Source of the DNA: Klebsormidium nitens
Taxonomy: Eukaryota > Streptophyta > Klebsormidiophyceae > Klebsormidiales > Klebsormidiaceae
Length of the DNA stretch: 64,000 nt
Assembly: GCA_000708835.1 (NCBI GenBank)
Contig: DF237195.1
Coordinates: 59,209-123,208 of the forward strand
Direction of reading: 5' to 3'
Shown: piece by piece, positions 1-12,200 of the stretch
Layout of the letters: each line of letters starts with the position of its first letter
Numbering within the stretch: position 1 is the first letter of the stretch
Notes under the pieces: model-generated
What the model was told of the DNA's origin: nothing
The model's database searches: none
The model's input: the letters and a program-made list of their open reading frames with translations, nothing else
Translations under genes and position numbers: made by a program

Positions 1-545
1 ATAGCACACGTCATGCCGCTGACTTGAATGAGCAAAGTAAGCCGAATAAACGAAGGATGCCTGTTGATTTTGTTGCGAACGCCACGAAAGCTGGACAACA
101 ATCCGACACCGCTCGTGAAACAAAATGGGGGGGTTTGAAGGTGCTCACTTCACATGTCTTACGCCGAAAGAGGGAGGACGTCTCTTTGTCTCTTGGTGGC
201 CGCCCCAACTTGGCAGCACGCCGGCTACGAGAGGGCATCGAACAGTGCACAGCAGGCACTCCCGCCACGAGAAAAATCGTCCTCTCGCTTTGACCCTACA
301 ACCCAACATCGCGGTCCGTGTTCCGATATGCGCCACCTAAGCAGGATCGATCCTGGCCGTCAATCGGACCCAATCGGGCTCTATCCTGTCCGTCGCTCAC
401 ACCTTTGACGGTCTGGGAGTGACCCCGCCTTCCGATTGTTCAGCGACTAGAGGTCTCCTTACGCCTCTGTAGCTCAGCCATCTCCCGTCCTGTGACCTCG
501 ACCAAGCCGGATTCCGCTCCTGAATCCTGAACGGAACGTGCGGTG
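1..545. other. left-edge flank without a recognisable gene
   Basis: This stretch lies downstream of the Agenet-1 stop codon, which is at 546-548 on the minus strand. Short open frames occur on both strands, but none has splice signals, a recognisable motif or a paralogue in the window. It presumably holds the 3' untranslated region and terminator of Agenet-1. No poly(A) signal could be pinned down. Confidence 0.4.
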
Positions 546-3500
546 CTATATCGGGTCGATGTCCCACGGGGCCCGGAACTCGTCGAGCGGCACCCCCCCC
601 GCTTCGTCCACTTCCCACAGCTGCAGCAAACCCCCAAGGTCCTGTATCTCTGCCGCGAAGCCCGGTTCCACGTCCGGGGGGGTGAAACGCACCCCTGCAC
701 CGGCCCCCCCCTCGGCTGCCGCTGGCAGGTGTCCGTTTTCCCCCGCTCCGGGGGTGCGATTGGGGCTGCTTTCCGGTCCCCCGGCACCAGGACCGGCGTT
801 TTCGGATCCAACGCCAAAGACGGACCCCCGCAACTGCCACCACTCCGCCGACCCGCGCGCGGGGGCCCGTCCCACCGCAGACGTCCCCGCGCTGCGTTTT
901 ACTCCGCTTCCGGTTTCCCCCTTCCGTTTTCCGCTCTCGGCTTTCACGGAACCGGAAAAGTCCGCCGCAGGGGACATAGTCTTTGCTTTAAGGGTCCGCC
1001 CGGCGGCGTTGGCTGGCGCGGCCATGTCGCCGTTCGGAATGGAGCCCCGGGGCTCTCCGTTGCGCGCGCTCTTCGCCGCTTTCTGCTGCTTGCGTTTCTT
1101 CGGCGTCATCGCCACGGCAGGTGAGTAGGGCTCGCCAGTTTTCGCCCACTTGCGCAGCTTCGACAGCAGCCAATCCGTCCGATAGCCGGCCCCCTTCTTA
1201 TTGAACGTCGGCGGGCGGCAGCCCGTAACCGTGCGAAGCGCGTCCTCCAGCGTCCGGATGTCCGGATTCCGCGCGTGCGCTTTCAGTGCCTTCCGCGCGG
1301 TTTCCATGCGCTCCTCGCGGCTCAGGCGCTCGTTCACCGCGCTCATCGAATACGGTGGCAGCCCAATGTCTTCATTTCGTATCAAACGCGGCGCAGCTGC
1401 CTTTCCGCTTTTGAACCCCTTTCTAAACCTAGGAGACAGAGCACTCTTCTGCCTCCGGGGGGGAGGTTCCGGCTGCCTCACGTTATACAAAACCTCCGGC
1501 TTAACCACCCGCCCATACCGGGTGACGTTCGGTACCTCAGTTTCCTCTGCTTTTCTGACCCCAGGACTCGCTTCTCCCTTCTCCTGACCGTTCGATTGGT
1601 CTTGCTTGGGGACTGCTTCTGACTTCTTGCTCGGCCCTCTCTGACCGTCCAATTTTGCCTTTCCAGGGATCCCCCCCGACTTTTTCGCCAGCACTTTTCG
1701 AAGGCACGCGTGAATAGCTCCCGCCTTTTTCCCCGCCGCTTTCGTCGCACCCGGTTTGGCTGGCCCGGAAATCCCCCCCGCTTTTGCTGGCCGCCCGGGG
1801 ATCACTCCCGGTTTGGCTGGCCGCCCGGGAACCCCTCCCGCTTTTGCTGGCCCGGGGAACCCTCCCAGTTTGGCTGGCGCGGGCTTCCCTTCAATTTTCA
1901 TTTTGGGCCCCACCTGAGCGACCGGTTCGCTTTCCCCCGGGCGCAGGAGCACCCCGAGAGGCCCTTTTGGGTGGCCGGGAAACGACCACTGGCCGCGGTC
2001 CCAGACCATGGCGGGGCGCAGCGCTCCGAGGCTGATGTTGACCTCCTCGCCGCCTTCACCGAAATGGGGGGGTCGCCACCACACCTGGGAAAGGAGGGGG
2101 GGGGGGTGAGGAAAGGTCAGTCGAACCGTGCTGGAGGATGGAAGTAGGTTAGGTCTTGGTTATGACAGGGGATCGTCGGATAGACTGACGGCATAAGAAA
2201 GGTGCAGGAATTGTGGATCTGTTGAGCCAGAAAGCATCATCACTTGAAGTCCGTCTAAGTGCCTGCCAGAGAGAGGTACACAACACAGTGAGACTTGCGC
2301 CGCGCATTGTGCATTTGCTGCTTTCAGACTACAGCTCAAACAACGCCCTAGAGACTCTGACTCAGCTTCCAAAGTCGACCTGGCTGTTCACTTGCAGTCG
2401 GCTTCGTAACCGTACGAAGTAAGGCTGTCGGAAGTTAGGACTCTCCTCTTGAAAATCGATGCATGCTGGCTAAGCGTAAGGACACACTCGCAGTGAGTTG
2501 GGATCTATACCGAGGTGCGCAGATTGACTGACATCTGCTGGGTGAAGTTAAGATTCTGTGATTCGAGTTTGACACGGTCGAAGGTGTCAAAGGGTTCGAG
2601 TTGCGTACCGAAACGCGCTGTCCGTCGACCTCGGAGACGCGGCCCATCCACCACGCGCAGTTGCACGAGTACTCCACAGCGTCGCCTATCGCATAACTGC
2701 AAACAGAGAAGAGGGTTTAGGTTTAGGTTTAGGTTCACATTCAGGTTCAACTCTTATTTCGGTTTAGGTTTAGGTTTAGGTTTAGGTTTAGGTTCAGTTT
2801 CAGATTTGGTAGGGCTTTTCTAATCATTAGAGGTCTGGAATGCATCGTTGATCATTTACTGCTGTTTGCGTCAAACTTGGCACCCGGGCTCGGACTGATC
2901 CCCCCGTGACGTGTTGCATGCAATCTGAGCCGTCTGACTTTTCTCAAAAGCATCGAACGGCGTGAGTCATCACCTCATTGTAAGCCACCTCCTCGTCATT
3001 TGGAACGTAAGCACTTTGACCATAGACTAACCTAGTCAGGATCCAACCCGGAGCTTGGTGGAATCGGTAGCTTTCTAGGCCCCCATGACATGTGCATGCG
3101 AACTGAGCCGTCTGATCTTCCTCAAAGTTCTCGAACGGCGTGAATTGTTCCTCCTTGAACCCACCTCCTCATCATTTTGTATGTAAGCCCGTCCTGAGCG
3201 CACCGCCCCCCGCCGAGTTTCTTTGATGCAGGGGGTTGGATGCTGGGGGGCGTAGGCCGTACCATAAGCTCCCAGACAGGTTCGGCGACGCCCGGATTGG
3301 CCTGGTACAGCTGGCACTCGAATGGCTCTGCAGATAGGAAGAACTAGACTGGTTTTACTTCTACAGGAGTGGCCGAAGTGAGTCAGGAAGATTCGAATCA
3401 TGTGGAGAAGTGGTACACTTGATTGACTCCTGGCATCGAGTTTGCCATCATGATGAAAGCTCCTGTTTGGACTGCGACTCGCTCATGTGGTCATTTTCCA

Positions 3501-5167
3501 AGTCCGACTTACTCTCCATTAACTTTCCCTCAGCACGTTTGAGATACAGTAGCTCGAAAAAGAAGGATTGTGGATACAAGATTTGGAACGTGTATCTGAT
3601 GGAGAGCGTTGTCAAACTTGGAGGCAAGGAAAGGAGAGTCCGCCTCTTCAATGAAACCTGGCCAATGCTCTCGGATCACTAACTGCCGACATTTCCCAAA
3701 GGCCATCCTACAAGTCAAGCCTTCGAAAGACATGAGCAGCCTTTGACAGTCAAAACCGCGCAAATTTGACAATAAGTTAAACCACGCATTACGCTCTCTC
3801 CATTGGTTCCTACCATTTCCCCGAAGCTCATCCTGCCCGCTCCTCGCTTCCTTCCCTAAAACGCAAGGACTTAACTTGCCAGCGTTTCGTGACCAGAAAG
3901 AAAGGCTGTCATATCCACGGAAGCATAGAATCTCACCATCCTCATCAAAGTCGACACACTTGATAGTCAGCGTGTAGGCTGCTGGACCGGCTTCCTGCTT
4001 GATCCCAAGGATCTGCAGTACGGGGCGGAATCATTCAAAGAACTCAATTTATCAGAAAGAACCAAGGGGTAGGAATTGTGCATAAGCGCACCGATGCCAT
4101 CGTTTGTTTTTCTTCTCAGCCGCAGCGATGCAATTCTACATTGCTTGCGCTGGGCGACTGATCAGTGGGTCCAAAGCCAGATATTCTTCTCAAGCGTCCA
4201 TTTGAGGATTCAAATGAACCAGGCAATACACTCAATTTCTTTCCACACATGCTGAGATTCCGAAGCTAGGCAGCGTCAGTAAGTTTTCTGCCCCCCCCTC
4301 GAGTCAGAAACGTGCAGAGTGTGAAGGAGAAAATGGTTGATTTGAACAGGATCCAGAGAAAAGTACACAAATGTAACTACACAAGAAAGGCAATGTACCT
4401 CACCCGTGAGAGGAACCAGGCATCCCTGTAACCTTCCGCGAAGGCCCTGATAACAAGAGGAGACAAGGATTTACAGATTGGCTTACTTGAGACATTCACT
4501 TCCACTAAAACCCAATTGAATGATATGCTCTCTTCCTGTTTTGGTTCTGGCAAAGAGGACTTCTCCTGCGCAGATTTAGCTCCCTCTCATAGGATGATAG
4601 GACTCTCAACAATGTATACTCTTTGGCGGCTGGGACATGCACTCACACTTTTCTAAGTGGTGGTGTAGGTCTTTATGGTCTGTAAATGTAACTCAAACGA
4701 TCTATTAATGTACCTCTTAAAAGATCATAAGCATACCTCCGTGAAGTCTAGATACGTCAGACTGTCTCAGCTCACCCATTGATTGATCAAGTATTCCACA
4801 TTAGAGTGGTGCTACCATGGTTTTCTACTCGGTTCAACGGTGAGGGCATGCATTAAGGAAAAGATTTCAACACAAAGCTTTTGAACGCTTTTAACTCTAT
4901 CTTCGATTATTGTCAGCCTGAGCCACAGACAACTCTCAGAGATTCAGAGTCTGTATCTCAATAAGAGCTTAATTAGGCCCGGAAACCTGTGGATTCAAAA
5001 GGGAGGAAGACATACAAAAGAGGAGGACTAGAAAGAGTAGGACCAAAAAAGGTTACTGACCTGCTCTCAATGAGGTCACCAACAGCAAACGGACAGGGCC
5101 CACGCCATGCCTTCTTGTGAGGCAAAATTGCAGGGGGGGACCCTGGCACAGCCTTCTCCAGCTCCAT
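546..5167 (-). CDS. Agenet (plant Tudor) domain protein, paralogue 1
   Basis: Six exons close in frame to about 671 residues: 5167-5061, 4446-4404, 4012-3937, 3327-3165, 2696-2609 and 2084-546. The first three exons build one Agenet module, with VGDLIESR at the start and WFLSR before the next strand. Exons 5 and 6 build a second module, with GDAVEYSCN, CAWWMGRV and LRPAMVWDRGQW. Agenet/Tudor folds bind methylated histone tails or act in RNA regulation, so a nuclear reader or scaffold role is inferred. The tail is basic and low-complexity, with Pro-Ala-Lys-Gly repeats, then a weak copy of the LL.RW...NGW-type module (TVTGCRPP, about 1120-1320). Exon 5 is 88 bp, exactly as in both paralogues. 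An extra intron splits the first module, and the intron that follows the second module in the paralogues is absent. The start is the first in-frame ATG of exon 1. Exon 2 is small (43 bp) and is the least certain. Confidence 0.75.
1770..1890 (-). repeat. coding minisatellite of Pro-Ala-Lys-Gly units in Agenet-1
   Basis: About five degenerate 30-bp units encode 10-residue repeats of the type PGRPAKPGVI. They sit just after the second Agenet module. The units differ at several positions, so the array is not recent. It makes a basic, disordered linker that could contact nucleic acid, which is inference. Confidence 0.7.
2713..2796. repeat. telomere-like GGTTTA hexamer array inside an Agenet-1 intron
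   Basis: Two runs of GGTTTA (about four units from 2713 and six from 2761) are separated by a degenerate stretch. On the gene strand they read as CCTAAA units directly before the polypyrimidine tract and acceptor of the exon starting at 2696. Plant telomeres usually use the heptamer TTTAGGG, so this is a hexamer variant or a simple repeat. Confidence 0.8.
2917..3008 (-). repeat. decayed copy of an Agenet-1 exon 3' end within the next intron
   Basis: The segment matches 3092-3188, which spans the 3' end and donor of the exon 3327-3165 and the first part of its intron. Shared blocks include the GAGGAGGTGG donor context, the CGCCGTTCGA block and GACGGCTCAG. The copy carries an in-frame stop (TGA) in the exon-derived part, so it is non-coding. 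It resembles the splice-junction copies seen in the NEF1 and SPD1-like genes. Confidence 0.7.
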
Positions 5168-6250
5168 CAACCATACACGCTCAGAGCGTCATCCGCAGTT
5201 ACTCCTTGCTCAGAGATATCTAAAGGACAAAAAGTTGAGCGCATTGAAAATGGGGCATTTCGCATTAAGCACAGCAAGTGGGGCCGCTGACGCAATTTGT
5301 TGGGAATCAACCTAGGGGACCCTTTATTGACTGAAATCTTTTATAATCTTACTGCACCTGAACTTCCGCAATTGGATTGTGGCAAGTTGCATTCCGAAGC
5401 TGAGGCATTACGCGTAGCACGCCAGCTGCTGGAGAAAAGAAGTGATCATGACGAGTGAGCTTAGAAGGCCATTAAAATAGAGGAGGCCAACACTAGCAGA
5501 TCTGTCAGCAGACGAGCTGAGAACCGAGATAGTAATCTTACCTAGCGGAAAGCTGCATTGCACAGCTTCTCAATGCAGAAGCTGCAGTGCTTGAAAGCAG
5601 CTGCATTGGGAGGGTATGGCATTGAATTGGGTTATGCTTTACGAATCCGGTGAATGATTTTTAAAACTAGAACTTTGAGTAACGCTCTGAAATCTCTCCT
5701 AGTTCGTTTCTCCACTGAAGATTACATCAAGGTTACGTTGTGGTTTGCCAATAACAAGCCCGTTTCAGATGCTTGTCAACAGAATCGAGCAGGTTTGAGG
5801 ACGTCTGTTCACTTACAAGTATTCTTATCCTACCATTCTTGCAGTGGTGGTTTCAGAGTTTGCAGGCATCTTTGGAGCAAAGGAGTGCCAGGATTTTCTT
5901 CAGCGCCTCGAGCCTTGCGAAAGGCGAAGCTAGAGCGAACAAGAGACGAGCTGCCAAACGGGAATTTATTGATCCAGAGAACAAATTGGGGCGGAGATTC
6001 ATTGATGCTGTTTGATCAAGCAGCCACAATCGATGAGTGCTGAACTTGTCCACATATGAAAGCAGTCTGGTCCGCCAAGGATCAGTTCACCGACAAACAT
6101 ACAATTGCACATCCTGCAACCCCTCAAACGTAGTGCAGAAACACCATCAACCTGCACAAGTGGAAGCAGCCTAGTCTCCATTTGAAAGATCTGGCGTTGA
6201 TATGATGCACATCGTGCGACCCCGTGCAACCTAGTTCTCAGTTCACAAGG
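5168..6250. promoter_or_regulatory. divergent intergenic region between Agenet-1 and NEF1
   Basis: About 1.1 kb separates the start codons of Agenet-1 (minus) and the NEF1-type gene (plus), so it should contain both promoters and 5' leaders. No TATA box or other core element stands out. Short open frames around 5654-6043 lack homology that I recognise. Confidence 0.45.
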
Positions 6251-9200
6251 ATGCTGCACGCATCGGCTCCGCCGGGCGCCATGGAGGCCCGAGAGTCCCG
6301 CTTCGCTCCAAACCCCTTCCAATACAATGGCCGGGTGGCGCTCGCCATCGTCCCTGCACTGGCTGTCCTTTTGGGAGCTGGGGGCCAGACCGTCTCTGGC
6401 ACTCTCTGCATCGGTCTCATGGTCACGTACATCCTCGACGCGCTCGGAATGAAGGAGGGTGCATTTGGGGGGGTCTGGGTGTCCCTCGGGGGGACGATCC
6501 TGGCGTTTGCGCTGTCCGGGGCGGCATTTGGGAGTGGTCAAGAGCGGCCAATTGTCCTCTCAGCGCTCATTCTGCTGGTCGGCAACTTTGTAGGGTTTGT
6601 GGGGGGCGTGTGGGGGTCGCTCCAGTTCCGGTGGCTGCTTATCAAGCACCCCCCCATCGTGCTGGCACTGGAACGCGTGCTTTTTGCAGTCACCCCCCTC
6701 GTGGCAACCCCCATCGTCACGTGGGGGATCATTGCAGCTGTCGGGATCGCCAATGCGTCCTTCTACCTCACGGCACTGCTCTTTGGCTTCTACTGGGTGT
6801 TCTCCCTCCCCACGCCGACGTCGTTTCGCGCAAAAGCAGACAAGGCCTACGGCGGCGCGATCGCCGAAGAGTCGCTCATCGGGGGCGCCCTCGAAGGGGC
6901 AATCCATCTTGGTCTCGTCCTCTTCCTCCCCCCCATCTTCCACTTCAGCGTGCACTACCCCCAGCTGCTCGCTTTCGCCCCCATCGAGATCTGGAACTTC
7001 CTCATCGTACTCGCCGCGCCCCCGCTTTTTGTTGCGTACGCCTCGACGCACAACTCCCTCTGGTGGCTGCGCATCGCTCCCCAAACGCTGCATCGGTTGC
7101 GCATCTTCGTAAGCGCTGCGGCGATCGCAGTCCTGATAGCAGCCCTCGAAGCACGGGTGATCTTCCACGCGTTTGGTCAGTACATCCACCTTCCCCCTCC
7201 ATTGAACTACGTGCTCGTAACGCTGGCACTCTATGGGGGGGCCGCAGCAATCGGCGCGCACATGGTAGGGGCGGCCGGGAAGAAGGGCGTGAATCCCACT
7301 CTAGTTACGGCGGTGCTGGTGGCCGCAGCGCTGGCGGGAGCGCTCGTGCTGGGCATGCCACTGCAGGTGAGCTGGCAGTCTGTGATTGGCCGATTGCGAG
7401 CTGTTTAAGATTTTGGGAAGCCTGATGGGAGAAACACTTTGGGGTCCAGAAATTCATACAGTTGCCAAGCGGCAGAAGGCATCAACTGCTCGCCAAGTAG
7501 CTGGCCATGTAAATTCATCTCAAACTGAAGGGGCTACTGTGGATGCAAAGCCGCTTTCTTCAAAGGTTGGTGGTCACGTCGAAACATCATCGCAGCTCCA
7601 TCTTTTGCCAACATCCCATTGCCTTCACATCAGGTTTATTGACACCTGACACTGCTCAATTCGTCTCCAACACTTTTCAGTCCTAGCTAACATTGTTGTG
7701 TCAATCTTCTCCAACAGCTCCTCTTCATCCCTGCCGTCTCCGCTGCCTACCTCGGCCAGTTCTACCGCACCCGTAGTCTGCTTTCCTACGCCGTTTTTGC
7801 CGCTGGAGGGGCCGCCTGTGCGGCGTGGTTCATTGTGCGCCACTTTTGGACGATCCAGGTAAGCTGAAGTGCCCTTCGTTAGCCCCCATGCGTGCAAATC
7901 CTCGAAAAGTGGTCATGGGCGCTTTTGTTTCCGATTTACTGGTTTCATCGCAGCTCTGCGGTCCTTTTCGTCAGTGGTCATGTTGGCGAGGGTGGGTCCT
8001 TGACTTGCAAGTTTTTGTTGGCATTGTTGGCCTCGGTTGACGCAGCTTTCAACAGCTGCCCTCGCTAGAACCGCACAGCCCCAACAACACAACCAGCGAC
8101 TCAAAGAGCGGGTTGAATAGGCACGAGATAGACGGAAGAAGTACAAAGGTCAGCAAAGGAAGACCCCCGGACGATGGGAGGAAACGAGAGCCATGAGAAG
8201 AACAGCACGTGGCATGCTGTGCTCCCTGTATTACTGTCTCTCAGGTTCCGCGGCTCTACTTCACTAGAGTCCCTCGTTTGAAACTTCAAAAGAAATAGCG
8301 AGAAGTGAAATAGTCAAACGGTGATAACCGATTTGTCTTTCCAAACGGTCTTAGGGGATCACCCGGTCAAAGACACCGCACCGGTGCTCATGCTTGGAGT
8401 GACTCTGGCCCTAGCACTGCCCGTGCTCGTACAAAGCTGATTACTGAAACCCGCTGTCTCTTCAGGCGGTCTTGGGGTATCACCCAGTCAAAGACACCGC
8501 CCGGGTGCTCATGCTGGGGGTGACTTTGGCCGTAGCGCTGCCCGGACTTTTCTCAACAGGGCACACTAGTGCCACTAATGAATTTCCGGGAGGAAGTGGC
8601 CTGTGCTAAAAAACAAAGTTTTACTGAATACCCGTGGTCTCTTCAGGCGGTTCTGGGGGATCACCCGGTCAAGGACACCGCCCGGGTGCTCATGCTGGGG
8701 GTGACTCTGGCCCTGGCGCTCCCTGGGGCGGCGGCTGCGGGCGCTCAGGGGAAGCAGCTGCTGGGGGCGCTTATGGTCGCGCAGGGGCTCGTGGTTTGCG
8801 CCGTAGAAGACCGGTTATACGGGCACTCGCATGATGGTGAGTGGCTGTAATTACGGCGTGGTTACGTCAACGGGTCCTTGGATTACGTGAACCGGTCTTG
8901 ATCCACAAGCTGGGGGAGAGGAACCTGACTTGTCACCCGACCCCCGCCAAAGAGGACCTCTATTCCTCGTTGTACTTACTTGTCTATCGCGGTTCTTACG
9001 TCTCCGTCTGCACTTCCAGTCCGCGATGTTTCTCGCTTTCTTCCGTCCACAAGCTCGAAATGCTTTCTTAGGCGACTTCTCGCTTTTCCTCTGTCACCCC
9101 CTCAAGACGAGGGTCTCTACTACGGCTACTTTTGCCGTATGACAGCTTGTATCCTCCTGCAACTCACCCACTGGACGGTTCTCATGAGCTTTCATGCAGA

Positions 9201-12200
9201 TATATAGCTTCCTGAAAAGTGGGGCCGACTTTCTTACTCCTGACTGCCCTCCCGTACAGAGGAGGGCTTCCACTCCCTGCTAGTTGTGCCGTTTGGCCAC
9301 TTGTCGACTCCTGCGCGAAAAACTTTCACAGGCCTCACTGCAATCATAATTTTCCGAAAGTGGGGGCACTTTTCTTACTTCTCACCGCCCCCCATATACA
9401 GGAGAGGACCTCTGCCCCGGCTAGTTGTACCGTTTGGCCACTTGTCGACTCCTGCACGGACGGTCCTCATAGCGCACAATGCAATCATATTTTTCATAAA
9501 GTGAGGGCACATTTCTCACTTCCCACTGCCCCCCCTTGCAGAGGAGGGCCTCTACCCCGGCTACCTCGTTGCGCTCACCTCCGCCGTCGGATGGTTTTTG
9601 ACGCACCGCCTCGAGTCCGACAACCGCATCGGGCCCTGGGCCGGTTGGTTTGCCACGTGTCTCTACGCCGCCAAGCTGAGCCTGCTGGTTCTCGTCACGC
9701 CCGGAGTGCTCTGGTCGAGCGTTCTTTTGGCGGCGACCGTGACCCCGCCGATTTTGCTGTACCGGGACAAGTCGCGGCCGCAGTTCCGGGCCAAGATGAA
9801 GCCGTGGCAGGTAAGAACATGAGCGCTTGATTCTAGGACCCTGAAACGCTGAAAGCCGCGTTTGCAGCGACTTGGGGGCCGGCAGTGTGCTTCCCGCGTA
9901 AAGACAAGATTTTTCTTTCGGTGGCGACGGCGATTTCTTTGTATAGGGACAAAGCGCGGCCGCAGTGTCCGGGCCAAGATGGAGCCCTGGCAGGTCCGCA
10001 CACTCATTTTGGCTGGGGACTATACGGGGCTCGGAAGAAGGGTTTTTCGGTCTTCAAGGTTGGCGTTTTGGGGCCTTGGAGGCTGTGCTTAAACTTGCCC
10101 GGGTTAGGATGTTGTGGTTGCAAACTTGCGCGTACGGGCTTAGGGAGTACTCGTCTTCGAAGGCTCCAGGTTTCATCTGGCGCTTGCCAAAGACGTCGCT
10201 GTAAGTGGGGCGGTGATCGCATGTTAGCAAACCTAGGGCTTTTACACACAGAGGCGGGTGTTTTTTGTTTCGAGCGACGGTACAGCAGGGGTTGCGGCGG
10301 TACCGTCGCCACGAAAACACAGCGGGTGTTTTTGCCAATTCGCCGACTCAAACGATCATACGTCAGCAAAAACACCGCGGTGTTCCAAAGTGCTACCCCA
10401 AAAAAAGCCGGGTAGCGAAAGTAAACTTTTTCGGACCGTCGCACGGGACTACTTTTGCGTGCGGAAGGTACCCCCCGAAGTCGCGCGGAGAGTTTGGGCA
10501 AAACAACACCTTGAGTTCTCGGCGAATTGCGAAAAAGAACACCCGCCCTGTGTGTAAAGACCCCTAACAACTCTTCGGTGAAAACCAAGGTCAAGGACGC
10601 TGAGATCCTGGAACCCTGTGTCTTTGCAGGCCGGGTTGCGTCCCATAAGGCTTGTAAAGTTTACCCTCTGCCATGATCCTTACAAGCAGAGCCCTGGTTG
10701 CGTTCTGCAACGTACTCTTTCGAACCCTCAGAAAATTGAAAACCGACATTGTGTAAATCCTCACGTTTCAATCCTGTGCTGCAGGCCGCATTCCATGCCG
10801 TCACCGTGACCGCCGCCGTGTGGTACTTCCGCTACACGCTCTTCGACCTGCTGTACGCCTGGAACGGCGTCCGGCCGTCCGACGGCGCGCTCCTCGGGAC
10901 CATCGTCGTGGCGGCCGCGGGCGCGTGCGTGCCGATCGTCGCCTTCCACTTCACGCACATGCAGGTAGGGTCTAGACTCTTGCTTCCTTTCAATTCTGTT
11001 CTTTCTGTGTTACTCTCGCTAGAGCAGGCAAGCCATTTAGGAGGGAGGGCGTGCCGATGTCGCCTTCGACTCCACGCACATGCAGGTAGGGTCCAGACTC
11101 TTGCCTCTTTCGATTCACATATTTCGGTCTGTTTCAGGATTTCGCAAGAGCAGTCAAGGTAGGCTCTAGGGCGTGTGCGCCGTCGTTGCCTTCCCCTGGT
11201 CGTACATGCTGGTAGGACATGTCATGCGAACCTGACACTTGGTGAAGGAATGCAGGTCTGATAAGAAGCGAGTAAGCCTTGAAAGTTCAGATCGAGAAAT
11301 GGTCCAATTTGTCTGTGGAAGTAAATGACCAAGGCCTTCAAATGATATCAATCTATCTGGAAGGACTGGAGTCAAGCTCTCTGCCTTTCTCTGTTCCTGC
11401 ATCTAGATAAAGCCAACGTTGGACCGGACAGCTCCCCCAGGTAAGGTTGTCTGCTCCTTGGAGAGTCACTATTTTTCTTTCCCAAGAGAAGAGACATGGG
11501 TATACCAACTTCTCTCAGGCTGCCAAGCGCGCGGTCGTTTTGTTCATCGCCTCTGGCGCGGCTTCATTCTCCTCCGGACCCCCTCCCCGCGGCGTGGTCG
11601 CTCAACATTTTCATTGACGTAATTGAATTGCGTCAGCGTTCGGCTTGCCTCAGTTTACACGGGTGTTTTCCAGGCGAAGAGAGCTTAAGAAATTCAAAAG
11701 ACGCGTCTGGATGGAAGTGTGAAATGAATCTAGGCACAAGAGGAGCAGCTCATTGCGGTGGTTCTAGTCATGGCCTAAGGCGCTTCTCATCCTCATGGCC
11801 CTTCATATTGGCTGCTCGCTGCACTCCTCGTGCTATACCTCGGCCACAATCCACATTCAGCTGGACGGCTCTTTTTCGGATTCCCCCTCCAAAAACCGAA
11901 ACTCACAAAAACTTTGCTTTTCAACAGTCTGCAAAGCGCGCCGTCGTCCTGGTCATCGCCTCCGGCGCGCTGCTCATCCTCCTCCGGCCCCCCCTCCCCT
12001 CGGCGTGGTCCGTCTGGTGGGACGAGGACCACACCCCCGAGCACCTCCGCGACGAGCCATCCATCTACGGCCACGTGGCAGCCTCCGGGCACACCGCGGG
12101 CTGGCCCTCCTGGCTGCTCGGGGGCGCGCTGATCGCGTCCGTCGCCGCAATGACGTCAGCGGTGCCGATCCAGGACCGGCCCCTCGTTTCGGGGGGGTAC

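Noticed and set aside
546-1128. Plus-strand ORFs of about 190 codons in this interval
   Set aside because: They are Pro/Arg/Ser-rich shadows of the GC-rich minus-strand Agenet-1 exon, with no splice or paralogue support.
8950-9541. Repeated spaced units in NEF1 intron 3 as a CRISPR-like array
   Set aside because: Units are about 150 bp, degenerate and derived from exon 4. The genome is eukaryotic, and there are no short identical repeats with unique spacers.
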